38,181 bases of DNA, taken from IMG/VR virus record IMGVR_UViG_3300033553_000282, positions 1-38,181 of that record. One strand, written 5' to 3'. This stretch comes from a virus. The notes below the pieces were generated by a model, which was given only the letters and a program-made list of their open reading frames with translations, ran no database searches and was not told the origin of the DNA. Each line of letters starts with the position of its first letter. Within the stretch, counting starts at the first letter, position 1. A program made the position numbers and the translations under genes. Shown piece after piece: positions 15,927-22,279 of the stretch.

Positions 15927-16516
15927 GTCCGCTTCTCCTGTGCTGTTGCCCATGCGGCGTTGATCTTCGCCATTCGCTCATGCGATCCGCCGCGGTCTGG
16001 GTGGGCCTCGCCCGCTGCGCGACGATAGGCGGCGCGGCACTCATCAAGGCTTGCGGTGGGCGTGACGCCGAGCGTTTGAAACCACTCAGAGCGTCCTGGC
16101 GCCGGCAGCGCGGTGAACCCGGTGAAGGCCGCGGCGAGCATGTCGCCAGTCCCCCACCGTGCGATGCCGCGCAGCGCCTCGATCGTCTTGGAGATGGCCT
16201 GCATGTTGTCGGCGATCGCGTTCCAGCGATCGCACGCGAAACAGCGCTGCTCGCCCTTATAGGTGAAGTACACCGCCACGCCAACGTCGTCGATCTTCTT
16301 GAACGCTGCCATGGGGAGACCGTCACGACGTAGCGGAAGGTTCGTGCTGATGATCGTGTCAGGTTCCCGGAAGGGATTGGCGACCAACAGCTTGACCTGG
16401 CGAACGATGTTGCCGCGGGCTCGCGCGAAGCTCGTGTCGAAGCGCGCTGTTTCGCGGTTGTAGGGTTGGGTGCGCGGACGGTGTTCAGGCCAGCAGAGGG
16501 GGTAGGCTTCGATCAT
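15923..16516 (-). CDS. Phage J-domain protein
   Basis: 197 residues. The last 50 form a J-domain: WFQTLGVTPTASLDECRAAYRR, then the HPD motif at 172-174, a Gly-Gly turn and MAKINAAW. J-domains stimulate the ATPase of host DnaK. The N-terminal 140 residues contain conserved-looking motifs (MIEAYPLCWPEHRPRT, ISTNLPLRRDGLP, GVAVYFTYKGEQRCFACDRW) found in a wide family of phage early proteins. The phage may redirect the host chaperone to replication or another early step. Which client it serves is not known. Confidence 0.85.
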   Translation of the reverse strand: MIEAYPLCWPEHRPRTQPYNRETARFDTSFARARGNIVRQVKLLVANPFREPDTIISTNLPLRRDGLPMAAFKKIDDVGVAVYFTYKGEQRCFACDRWNAIADNMQAISKTIEALRGIARWGTGDMLAAAFTGFTALPAPGRSEWFQTLGVTPTASLDECRAAYRRAAGEAHPDRGGSHERMAKINAAWATAQEKRT

Positions 16517-16524
16517 CGTTTCGG

Positions 16525-16680
16525 TTACCGGAACAGCGAAATCACGGCGTGCGACACGATCGCCGCCGCAACGTAGGACAGGCCGCGTTCTACTGGGTCA
16601 CCGCTCGCGATGTTCCCCAGCGCGCCCTGGCAGCCAGTTAGCAGCACGAGTGCAGCCAGTATCAGCCATCGCATGTTCAC
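16525..16680 (-). CDS. Small lipoprotein
   Basis: 51 residues from GTG 16680, or 49 from ATG 16674. The start overlaps the previous stop as GTGA. The N-terminus MRWLILAALVLLTGCQ has a lipobox (LTGC), so the mature protein would be membrane-anchored, with a short second hydrophobic stretch (YVAAAIVSHAVISLF). A surface or periplasmic early protein could alter the envelope, for example in superinfection exclusion. This is only a suggestion. Confidence 0.6.
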   Translation of the reverse strand: MNMRWLILAALVLLTGCQGALGNIASGDPVERGLSYVAAAIVSHAVISLFR

Positions 16681-16901
16681 CCTTTCCTCTCCTCTGCATC
16701 CATCCACACGCAATCCGTCGAATCGCAACGTGCCAGGACTTCGCCGTTGTTGCCGGCCAGGCGGAAGCTGAGCCGCGTGTCGCGTCGGTACGCCACGTCA
16801 CACAGCTCCTCGGTTGCGTCCTTCGCGATGGACAGATCGCCACCGGTGAGGTCGCGCAGCACCGTGCGCCAGGCGCCGTTGGTGTTGATCTCGAGCTTCA
16901 T
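16677..16901 (-). CDS. Small protein of unknown function
   Basis: 74 residues, joined to its upstream neighbour by ATGA. The sequence is a likely beta/alpha mini-fold (MKLEINTNGAWRTVLRDLTG, then LSFRLAGNNGEVLARC). No family is recognised. The tight coupling supports real translation. Confidence 0.6.
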   Translation of the reverse strand: MKLEINTNGAWRTVLRDLTGGDLSIAKDATEELCDVAYRRDTRLSFRLAGNNGEVLARCDSTDCVWMDAEERKG

Positions 16902-17149
16902 GCCCGCGCCCGTGCGTCACGGACGATTCTCGCGAGAGCAGGCCGCGACAATCCGCCAATGTAGGCCCGCAAGCCTCGCAGCTGCGTAGCACGTGGGAGC
17001 CACAGCCAGTTGATGTGATCTCTAATTCTCTCCATTTTGGTCACGCTCGCCCTTCGCGCCACTTGCCGCACGGGCTTGTACTCCATGAGCGGCCCCGCCG
17101 ACTTCAGCGGGTTGCGGAGCTTGATCTTCTTCGGTTTGCGGCTTTTCAT
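16898..17149 (-). CDS. Small basic protein of unknown function
   Basis: 83 residues, ATGA-coupled to the gene before it. It is rich in Lys and Arg, with a very basic N-terminus (MKSRKPKKIKLRNPLKSAG). Nucleic-acid binding is possible from the charge alone. No family is recognised. Confidence 0.6.
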   Translation of the reverse strand: MKSRKPKKIKLRNPLKSAGPLMEYKPVRQVARRASVTKMERIRDHINWLWLPRATQLRGLRAYIGGLSRPALARIVRDARARA

Positions 17150-17340
17150 GCTTTTCCTTGTTGTTCGTTGGTGCGTTCGGCGCGTACTTCACGGATTGCA
17201 AATTTGATTGCCGTCAACGTGTCGAGGGCACCCTTGAATGCGAACCCCCAACCCCATCCGTCGTGTCCACCATTGAAGGCGAGCAGGGCTGCGATGATCC
17301 AAAGGACAGACAAAATTTCCTCTTGTATGCTGCGGCTCAT
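17146..17340 (-). CDS. Small membrane protein
   Basis: 64 residues from ATG 17340, which overlaps the upstream stop (ATGA). One hydrophobic helix (about residues 8-23, ILSVLWIIAALLAFNGG) is followed by a glycine/tryptophan segment and a charged C-terminus. The function is unknown. Confidence 0.6.
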   Translation of the reverse strand: MSRSIQEEILSVLWIIAALLAFNGGHDGWGWGFAFKGALDTLTAIKFAIREVRAERTNEQQGKA

Positions 17341-17555
17341 GGGTGCGTCGCCTCGTGGTCGTTGCACCAGCCATGCGCCTTCACCGCCGCCCGGTGATGC
17401 TCGCAGCGCTTGTCATAGCGCGTGAGGCCGTACACGCCCGCGGGCGGGCGGTTGTGCGCACACGCGTCGCATCGCGACTTAAATATGGGCTGTCCGGTGC
17501 GGTAATCGGCGGCCCGAAGGCGCTCGACGGAGGCGGCGTGTGATCCGGTGGCCAT
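17337..17555 (-). CDS. Small putative zinc-finger protein
   Basis: 72 residues. Cys and His residues are spaced as in zinc-binding modules: CDAC at about 32-35, then CEHH and later CNDH. The ATG lies one base after the upstream stop. Small Cys/His proteins of this kind are frequent in phage early operons. The function is unknown. Confidence 0.6.
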   Translation of the reverse strand: MATGSHAASVERLRAADYRTGQPIFKSRCDACAHNRPPAGVYGLTRYDKRCEHHRAAVKAHGWCNDHEATHP

Positions 17556-17556
17556 G

Positions 17557-17811
17557 TCACCTGATCCGGTGTCGCATGATGCTGGTGATGCCGTCTGGCA
17601 GCTCACCGGGGCCTTTCTTTCCCTCCAGAAAACCGCTGTCTGCGCCGTCGGTGACGCGAAGGTAGTCGACCTCGACCTTCGCTGAATTGATAATCGTCTG
17701 CGCGACCTCGGCGATCGCCTTGGCGCGTTCGATCGGCAGCGGGTTTTCCCTGTCGGCGAGTCCGTCGAGGGCGTTAAACAGGTGCGTGCGCACGTCATCG
17801 ATGTTCTTCAT
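17557..17811 (-). CDS. Conserved phage early protein of unknown function
   Basis: 84 residues. The ATG at 17811 follows an AGGAGAAGGA site and lies 17 bases inside the HNH gene. The segment LFNALDGLADRENPLPIERAKAIAEVAQTIINSAKVEVDYLRV is a strong helical pattern that recurs in small proteins of temperate phages of Proteobacteria. The function is not known. Confidence 0.75.
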   Translation of the reverse strand: MKNIDDVRTHLFNALDGLADRENPLPIERAKAIAEVAQTIINSAKVEVDYLRVTDGADSGFLEGKKGPGELPDGITSIMRHRIR

Positions 17812-18439
17812 CGATCCTTCTCCTGAGTTTGGCGGCGAGCCGGATCGCGTCTTTGAGCGCCGGCGGATAGCGGTGGATCGTGTTCCGCCGGGCGAGTTCA
17901 TGGCGGCTGATGCACTCGAGTGCCTCGGGCGTGATCGCGGCGAGCTCAGTGGTCCTGCGGTTTCGCTTGAAGGCGACGACGTGCCCGGCGGGGATCTCGC
18001 CGTGCGCCTCGATCCAGACCAGGCGATGAACGCGCTCCCAGTGCTTATAGGCAGGGCCGTCGTCGGTGATCTTGCGATCCAGGTACCCGTCGCTGTTGAC
18101 GCGATAGCTCCCGATCGGAACCCATGTGTGCGGCACTGATCCGCGCTTAAAGCGTGTTTCCGCGCTGCGCCCACCGACGACGTAGGAGATCCCCTTGTTC
18201 CAGGGTTTCTGTCCGGGCTTGAAACGGGAAGCCGCGCCCTTCACTCCGTCCAGGCGACACGCCGTGGGGCTGGCGAGGAACTCGGGAGATTTGCGCAGGC
18301 CCATGCGCTTCGCTTTAGCGTGGACCTTGCCGATTGGCATGCCCATGCGCTTGGCGATGTCGCGCGTGACCTGGTCGGGGTAGTCGCGCTCGAGCGCTAC
18401 CACTTCGTCGGGAGTCCAGATGTGGCGGATGCGCATCAC
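17795..18439 (-). CDS. HNH endonuclease with N-terminal HTH
   Basis: 214 residues from GTG 18439 (ATG is the second codon), overlapping the previous stop (GTGA). The N-terminal 50 residues look like a DNA-binding helix-turn-helix (WTPDEVVALERDYPDQVTRDIAKRMGMPIGKVHAKAKRMGL). The central region has VHRLVWIEAHGEIPAGHVVAFKR, the start of an HNH_3-type nuclease, followed by RRTTELAAITPEALECISRHELARRN. In this family the enzymes are usually free-standing homing endonucleases. It sits between short unassigned genes, in keeping with mobility. Confidence 0.85.
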   Translation of the reverse strand: MMRIRHIWTPDEVVALERDYPDQVTRDIAKRMGMPIGKVHAKAKRMGLRKSPEFLASPTACRLDGVKGAASRFKPGQKPWNKGISYVVGGRSAETRFKRGSVPHTWVPIGSYRVNSDGYLDRKITDDGPAYKHWERVHRLVWIEAHGEIPAGHVVAFKRNRRTTELAAITPEALECISRHELARRNTIHRYPPALKDAIRLAAKLRRRIDEEHR

Positions 18440-18678
18440 TTCGTCGTCGGTGCTCGCTGCGCGTCCGCCAGGTCGGATCGCGTGAACAAGCGGGGCACCT
18501 CGATGTGCTGCGTGACGACGACTCCAGCGCTCACCGCGACCTCCCGCTCACCGACTCCAAGCGCGCGCCTGAGCAGCGCGACGTCGGCATCGTTGTGCAT
18601 GCCCAGTTCGACCCTGCGCAGTGCCGCGACCAGCTCCCGGCGCTGCTGCAGAAGCCGCTTGTGTTCCTGGGGCGTCAT
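18436..18678 (-). CDS. Small helical protein of unknown function
   Basis: 80 residues from ATG 18678, overlapping the upstream stop (ATGA). The N-terminus is a charged helix (TPQEHKRLLQQRRELVAALRRVELG), and a beta-like region follows. No family is recognised. Confidence 0.6.
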   Translation of the reverse strand: MTPQEHKRLLQQRRELVAALRRVELGMHNDADVALLRRALGVGEREVAVSAGVVVTQHIEVPRLFTRSDLADAQRAPTTK

Positions 18679-18908
18679 GATCGCGGCTCCCAAAGCTTCC
18701 CTTTCTGCCCGCAAGGGGCAAGCAAAGACCGATTTGTCCTCTGCGTTGCCGCCTCTTCCCCGTCGTTTGAAGATGGGCCGTCAGGTCTGGCGAGCGCCCA
18801 GCCGTTTTTTCTCCACACGCTGGCGTGCTGGCACATCAATACCCAATCCCGGTCATCGCGTAGGACGCTGTGTTTGCAGTCCCGGCAAAGTCTTACTGTG
18901 TCGCTCAT
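18675..18908 (-). CDS. Small zinc-ribbon-like phage protein
   Basis: 77 residues from ATG 18908, overlapping the dNMP kinase stop. Cys8 and Cys11 (LCRDC), Cys26 (LMCQH) and a late Cys in APCGQKGKLWEP make a four-cysteine pattern seen in many small phage early proteins. It could bind zinc. The function is unknown. Confidence 0.75.
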   Translation of the reverse strand: MSDTVRLCRDCKHSVLRDDRDWVLMCQHASVWRKNGWALARPDGPSSNDGEEAATQRTNRSLLAPCGQKGKLWEPRS

Positions 18909-19531
18909 GACTGCAGCTCCACGACGCGCGCCTGAGCGCTCAGCAGCAGATCGGTCACTATCTTCGTGAGCTGCTCGATGGATCCATCGTTGATGATCTC
19001 GGCGTCGACCGGTTCGTCTGCCAGATCCCACTCGCTGCGATGCCCACTCGGACGGGCCAACCCGGGCCTGGCGATGCGCCACAGTTGGCCGCCGTAACGT
19101 CGGATGAGCGCGGCCTCGTTGCGAAAGCGAACGTCGGTGATGATGAGCGTCTTCGCGCCCAACTGGACCGCTCTGTCGATGCGAGCGTCGAGCTTGGTGA
19201 CGAAGTAGTCCGGATCCTGCGACCGCCGCCAGTCGCCCCACGTCTGCATGATGGAGCGCGGGGTGACGGCAGCGAGATTCGCGAGACCCCAGTTTGCGGA
19301 GACGTATCCCGCCTCGCGGCAATTGCGCAACGCCAGGTCATCGGTCGCGACGGATTTGAGCGTGGGGTCGATGAAGAGCAGCGCGTTCGCGTCGAATGCC
19401 TCCATCGCCTCGAGTTTCAGGTGATCCGCGAAGGCGAGTCGGTACACGCCGGCTCGACAAACCAGAAGGGAACTGACGGGATCCTTTCCGGAGCCAGCCT
19501 GGCCGGTCAATCCGATGATCGTGGTGCGCAC
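18905..19531 (-). CDS. Deoxynucleoside monophosphate kinase-like protein
   Basis: 208 residues. The GTG at 19531 is chosen because GAGGAG lies six bases upstream; the frame is open further but without a credible start. The P-loop is GLTGQAGSGKD near residues 7-17. Later motifs such as TLIITDVRFRNEAALIRRYGG and a following RP match phage dNMP kinases of the T4 gene 1 type, which convert dNMPs to dNDPs for DNA synthesis. Lys in the P-loop is followed by Asp and then Pro (GKDPVSSLL), a small change from the common Thr/Ser. The kinase lies in the leftward operon, away from the primase. Confidence 0.82.
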   Translation of the reverse strand: MRTTIIGLTGQAGSGKDPVSSLLVCRAGVYRLAFADHLKLEAMEAFDANALLFIDPTLKSVATDDLALRNCREAGYVSANWGLANLAAVTPRSIMQTWGDWRRSQDPDYFVTKLDARIDRAVQLGAKTLIITDVRFRNEAALIRRYGGQLWRIARPGLARPSGHRSEWDLADEPVDAEIINDGSIEQLTKIVTDLLLSAQARVVELQS

Positions 19532-19580
19532 GATGTGCTCCTCATGGGTGGAATAGGTGCCGGTCTCTCCCGGCGTGTCT

Positions 19581-19958
19581 TTATGCTTTTGCTCGTTGTC
19601 GCCGCTTGCTGAGACGAGCACAGGTCTTGCAGTAGCGCCCACCCCGACTGCGCGATCGAATTCCGTCGAGTGGGTGCCCTTTTTTGCAGACCCCTGATAC
19701 GACTCGTTCTGCAAATGGGGCGTAACGTCTCATGTTCTCCAAGTGAGTCACTGGCTCCAGATGCTGCGGGTTCACGCAGGCTTTGTTCCGACACAGGTGA
19801 TCCAGCTCAAGGCCAGCAGGAATCGGTCCCACTTCCCGCTCGTACACAAAGCGGTGCGCGGTCTTGCTGGTTCGCTCTATGTGGGCGACTCCGTAGCCGT
19901 TGGCTCCGATGGTCTTGGCCCAGTTCCAGCACCCAGTTGTTGTGTCGATGGTGTACAT
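19581..19958 (-). CDS. HNH endonuclease with C-terminal zinc ribbon
   Basis: 125 residues. ATG 19958 has an AAAGGA site upstream. The HNH_3 core reads GCWNWAKTIGANGYG, AHRFVYEREVGPIPAGLELDH, then CRNKACVNPQHLEPVT, so the metal-binding and catalytic residues appear intact. Behind it is a small zinc-binding module (CKKGHPLDG and YCKTC). Such stand-alone genes are typical homing endonucleases. It overlaps the end of the preceding tiny gene by 82 bases, as though it had been inserted there. Confidence 0.9.
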   Translation of the reverse strand: MYTIDTTTGCWNWAKTIGANGYGVAHIERTSKTAHRFVYEREVGPIPAGLELDHLCRNKACVNPQHLEPVTHLENMRRYAPFAERVVSGVCKKGHPLDGIRSRSRGGRYCKTCARLSKRRQRAKA

Positions 19959-20116
19959 AGCGCATCCTTTTGGCTCGGAAGGCCGGAGCGCAGTGCTGCG
20001 ACCAGGTCGAAACAGATCCTCCGCGCGAGCGCGAGGCGCATCGCATCGGTGCGTGCCGCCCGCATGAGCCGCGCACGCTGGCGGGCGTCGTCGAGCAGCG
20101 CGGTCACATCGCTCAC
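19877..20116 (-). CDS. Small protein, possibly truncated by HNH gene insertion
   Basis: 79 residues from GTG 20116, overlapping the upstream stop (GTGA). The first about 50 residues are helical and Arg/Ala-rich (VTALLDDARQRARLMRAARTD). The last 27 are read out of frame through the start of the HNH gene and look unlike a natural protein end (Pro/Thr/Ser-rich). The original C-terminus may have been lost when the HNH gene arrived. Confidence 0.5.
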   Translation of the reverse strand: MSDVTALLDDARQRARLMRAARTDAMRLALARRICFDLVAALRSGLPSQKDALCTPSTQQLGAGTGPRPSEPTATESPT

Positions 20117-20232
20117 GGCAGCACCTGCATGGCGGAGACGAGCGGCGCGAAGATCTCGGCGATCCACTTCGCAAGCGCGACGGCGAACAGGAGCATCAGG
20201 ATCGCGGAAAGAATCACGGCCGGGCGGATCAC
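20113..20232 (-). CDS. Tiny membrane protein (39 aa)
   Basis: GTG 20232 overlaps the upstream stop (GTGA), and the gene's own stop overlaps the next start in the same way. The product is one membrane helix (VILSAILMLLFAVALAKWIA) with short ends. Such peptides are easily missed by gene callers. The double coupling is the main evidence that it is real. The function is unknown. Confidence 0.55.
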   Translation of the reverse strand: MIRPAVILSAILMLLFAVALAKWIAEIFAPLVSAMQVLP

Positions 20233-20354
20233 TGCAGCACCGCCATGAGCGTGGCGAGCGTGTCCAGGCCGGTGAATGAATCGGCCCAAGCGATGCCGAC
20301 CAGGACCGGGAGCAGCATCCCCAACCACAGCAGCGCGTCGAGCAGCCGTTTCAT
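20229..20354 (-). CDS. Tiny membrane or secreted protein (41 aa)
   Basis: ATG 20354 overlaps the previous stop (ATGA). The N-terminus MKRLLDALLWLGMLLPVLVG is a signal peptide or membrane helix, with a possible cut after AWA. The remainder is short and hydrophobic. It is coupled on both sides. The function is unknown. Confidence 0.55.
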   Translation of the reverse strand: MKRLLDALLWLGMLLPVLVGIAWADSFTGLDTLATLMAVLQ

Positions 20355-20569
20355 GGGAGGCTCGCTGGACGTTTGACGACATTCCAGCTTCCCGCGTGGA
20401 TGCGTGCCGCCAGGGGCGGCTCGGCCTGTGAGAGCCAATCGGATCTGATGGCGGGTACGGCGTCGAGCGCCGCCTGGCGCGTCGGGTACTGCCCGCCGCA
20501 CATCGAGCCCGCGCCCTTCGGAAACTCGAGCCACAGCTGGTGGCGATCGCTCGCGCTCATGGTGGTCAC
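20351..20569 (-). CDS. Small protein of unknown function
   Basis: 72 residues from GTG 20569 (in-frame ATG at 20560), overlapping the upstream stop (GTGA). The pattern HQLWLEFPKGAGSMCGGQYPTRQAALDAV resembles small beta-alpha phage proteins with a conserved aromatic N-terminus. No function can be given. Confidence 0.6.
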   Translation of the reverse strand: MTTMSASDRHQLWLEFPKGAGSMCGGQYPTRQAALDAVPAIRSDWLSQAEPPLAARIHAGSWNVVKRPASLP

Positions 20570-21012
20570 CGTGGTGCGCCGGCGCGGACATGGCGGCCCA
20601 GCACCGTCGCGAGCTCAGCGACCATGTGCGGCGGCAAATAGCTGTCGATTGAGTGGGGACGATGGGCCGGGTAATCGCGGACCTCGTTGTGGATCCTCTC
20701 GAGAACCAATTTGCACATCGCGATTTCCGATGTGCGGAGCTTGAGATACGTCTCGCTCTGGTGAGCATCCGGCTCTTTGCGATCGATCTGCGCACGTAGT
20801 TCGTACATGGCGGCGGCTACGTCCGTCTCGCTCGTGTCACGGGACCGAGTCGGTACGCAGTCTTCGCCGGCACGCAGATAGGCTTCCACGAGGTCGCAGA
20901 AGCTCGTTGCAAGGCGCTCCAGCCGCTCAAGGGCGATGGCGGTCGAGAGTGCGTTCTTTGCGTTTGTTGCTGCCAGCTGGGTGGCGCTGGCTGTTGAAAT
21001 GGGCGCTGACAT
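20566..21012 (-). CDS. First gene of the leftward early operon, helical, unknown function
   Basis: 148 residues. ATG 21012 is chosen because GGAGG stands five bases before it; ATG 21024 would add four residues but has no ribosome-binding site. The start is about 20 bases after the predicted start of transcription. The protein is Ala-rich and helical (LERLERLATSFCDLVEAYLRAGED, YLKLRTSEIAMCKLVLERIHNEV). No family is recognised. As the first product of the repressed leftward promoter it should appear at once on infection or induction. Confidence 0.7.
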   Translation of the reverse strand: MSAPISTASATQLAATNAKNALSTAIALERLERLATSFCDLVEAYLRAGEDCVPTRSRDTSETDVAAAMYELRAQIDRKEPDAHQSETYLKLRTSEIAMCKLVLERIHNEVRDYPAHRPHSIDSYLPPHMVAELATVLGRHVRAGAPR

Positions 21013-21039
21013 CGTGGCCTCCATCGGAGTGATGGAGGG

Positions 21040-21069
21040 AGTTTAGCTATACCTAAACGCGCATGTCAA
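21040..21069 (-). promoter_or_regulatory. Leftward early promoter PL
   Basis: On the minus strand a perfect -35 box TTGACA (plus 21064-21069) is separated by 18 bp from the -10 box TAAACT (plus 21040-21045). The gene downstream begins at 21012 with a strong ribosome-binding site. Box sequences, spacing and operator placement match the rightward promoter at 21627-21656, so the two are likely controlled by the same repressor. Confidence 0.75.
21041..21058. promoter_or_regulatory. Operator OL1
   Basis: A perfect inverted repeat GTTTAG-N6-CTAAAC covering the -10 box of PL. The same sequence design occurs at 21638-21655 over the rightward promoter. It is a likely site for the CI-like repressor, the Cro-like protein, or both. 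Confidence 0.75.
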
Positions 21070-21082
21070 GCAGAAACTAAAC
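21065..21082. promoter_or_regulatory. Operator OL2 (degenerate)
   Basis: GTCAAG-N6-CTAAAC: one half is perfect and the other matches 4 of 6, because it contains part of the -35 box. Its centre is exactly 24 bp from that of OL1. The same pairing and the same 24-bp step occur at the rightward promoter. Confidence 0.6.
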
Positions 21083-21111
21083 TATATCGTCGCCGAGACG
21101 TGCCGGGGGGT

Positions 21112-21588
21112 CTACTTCGACGAGGCGGCGATCAGACCGCGGATGACCGCCACCACTTCTGGCCACTGAGTCGGCGACGAGGAAAGAATTCGGAGAGCGT
21201 AACCAATCGCCTCTTTGCGACTGTCTGGAACCATAGCGATGGCGGCCGCCAAGACCTCGATCGCGTGCTCAAGTGGATCTGGCGGCGTTGAGGTGGAGTA
21301 GACGAGCCGCGCGTCTTCAACTCTAAGTGGTGGCGACGACCACGGTGCGTCGAATGGGGTTCCTACTTCACGCTCGAACGTGCGTTGGTCTGGTATCCCG
21401 AGTTGCTTCGCCAAATTGACGCCAGCGAGCTCCCCAAAACCGTCATTCAACAGCTGAGTTACGCGGCCCTTCGTGAGCCGGCTGCGGGCGATCAAGAGCG
21501 CCCGGCGCTCCCGACTCGTGGGCGCCGGGATGGCGCTGAGAAATTCTCGAAGCCTTTCCTTGCGCCGGGTTTTCATTGGATCAGCCAT
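21112..21588 (-). CDS. CI-type repressor without a peptidase domain
   Basis: 158 residues from ATG 21588; TTG 21597 and ATG 21576 are alternative starts and none has a strong ribosome-binding site. The N-terminal part has the helix-turn-helix pattern of phage repressors (RRALLIARSRLTKGRVTQLLNDG, then FGELAGVNLAKQLGIP). The C-terminal half shows no LexA/S24 Ser-Lys peptidase motifs, so cleavage by activated RecA is not expected. The gene is divergent from cro and flanked by the two operator groups. Its likely job is to hold PL and PR off in the lysogen. Confidence 0.8.
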   Translation of the reverse strand: MADPMKTRRKERLREFLSAIPAPTSRERRALLIARSRLTKGRVTQLLNDGFGELAGVNLAKQLGIPDQRTFEREVGTPFDAPWSSPPLRVEDARLVYSTSTPPDPLEHAIEVLAAAIAMVPDSRKEAIGYALRILSSSPTQWPEVVAVIRGLIAASSK

Positions 21589-21613
21589 CTCTGACAAAGG
21601 CTAAACAAAATTA

Positions 21614-21631
21614 GGTTAGAAGTGTCTTGAC
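21614..21631. promoter_or_regulatory. Operator OR2 (degenerate)
   Basis: GGTTAG-N6-CTTGAC: a relative of the GTTTAG-N6-CTAAAC operator in which the right half overlaps the -35 box. Its centre is 24 bp from OR1. A lone CTAAAC half site is also present at 21601-21606, next to the repressor start. Confidence 0.6.
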
Positions 21632-21656
21632 GCCGGGGTTTAGTCTGTTCTAAACT
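21627..21656 (+). promoter_or_regulatory. Rightward early promoter PR
   Basis: -35 box TTGACG (21627-21632), an 18-bp spacer and -10 box TAAACT (21651-21656). This is the same -10 sequence and spacing as PL. Transcription should start about seven bases after the -10 box, at or within a base or two of the cro ATG at 21663. Confidence 0.75.
21638..21655. promoter_or_regulatory. Operator OR1
   Basis: A perfect inverted repeat GTTTAG-N6-CTAAAC over the -10 box of PR. It is identical in both arms to OL1. Binding here would block RNA polymerase at PR. Confidence 0.75.
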
Positions 21657-21662
21657 CTCGCC

Positions 21663-21875
21663 ATGCAACTCAAGGAATGGCTCGATTTAGAGCGAGGTCG
21701 CTACGGCGAACTCGCTGTACGCCTTGGCGTGACGCGCGGTCGCGTGAGTCAGATGGCACGAGACGGAGTGCCGAGGGTGCACTTGTTGGAAGTCCGTGAT
21801 CACACGGACGGAGCGGTGAGCGTCGAGGAGATGCTGGCATCGTCGGTGCCGGCCGAAACAAGAGAGGTAGCCTGA
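21663..21875 (+). CDS. Cro-like HTH regulator
   Basis: 70 residues. The helix-turn-helix lies at about residues 14-35 (YGELAVRLGVTRGRVSQMARDG), followed by a short beta/acidic tail, like Cro and YdaS proteins. It is divergent from the repressor and directly under PR. There is no ribosome-binding site before the ATG and the predicted transcript would begin at or near the ATG, so translation may be leaderless. Its stop overlaps the next start (TGATG). Confidence 0.85.
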   Translation: MQLKEWLDLERGRYGELAVRLGVTRGRVSQMARDGVPRVHLLEVRDHTDGAVSVEEMLASSVPAETREVA

Positions 21876-22279
21876 TGGTTCACACCCTTCCCCCCGGCTG
21901 GAAGTTCGAGCCGCTGCACAAGCATTGTCCGCAATGCGGGTTCAATCTAAGCGAAGACTTCGTAGCCCCCGAAAACGATGAGGCCGAACCCGAGATCCCA
22001 GTCGAGCAGGATCCCGGCGTGTTGCGTCTGACCGCCGACGCGTCTCAGGTCCTGCGCACGCTCTCATCGCTTTCCGAAATCGCTGCCCGTGCGCCGCAGC
22101 TCCGTCAGGCTGTGCTCGACGTCCTCGATGGCCTTCCGCAATCGGGCCGAGCGTATACGGAAGATCGCTCCACAGCCGTGGCAGGTGAACTGCGGATTCG
22201 TCTTGAGATTCCCGATCCGCTCGATGCGCTTGTGGCCGCAATGCGGGCACGCGATGTCCGTCCTCCAGTCGTCGAGTGA
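21875..22279 (+). CDS. Early protein with N-terminal Cys pair, antisense overlap at its 3' half
   Basis: 134 residues, starting in a TGATG overlap with cro. The first 70 residues look like a genuine protein (HTLPPGWKFEPLHKHCPQCGFNLSED, with a CxxC that could be half of a zinc site). From 22064 on it runs opposite to a leftward gene with strong zinc-ribbon features, in the register where spurious antisense frames are common. The true protein may be this length, or the 3' half may be little constrained. The function is unknown. Confidence 0.55.
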   Translation: MVHTLPPGWKFEPLHKHCPQCGFNLSEDFVAPENDEAEPEIPVEQDPGVLRLTADASQVLRTLSSLSEIAARAPQLRQAVLDVLDGLPQSGRAYTEDRSTAVAGELRIRLEIPDPLDALVAAMRARDVRPPVVE

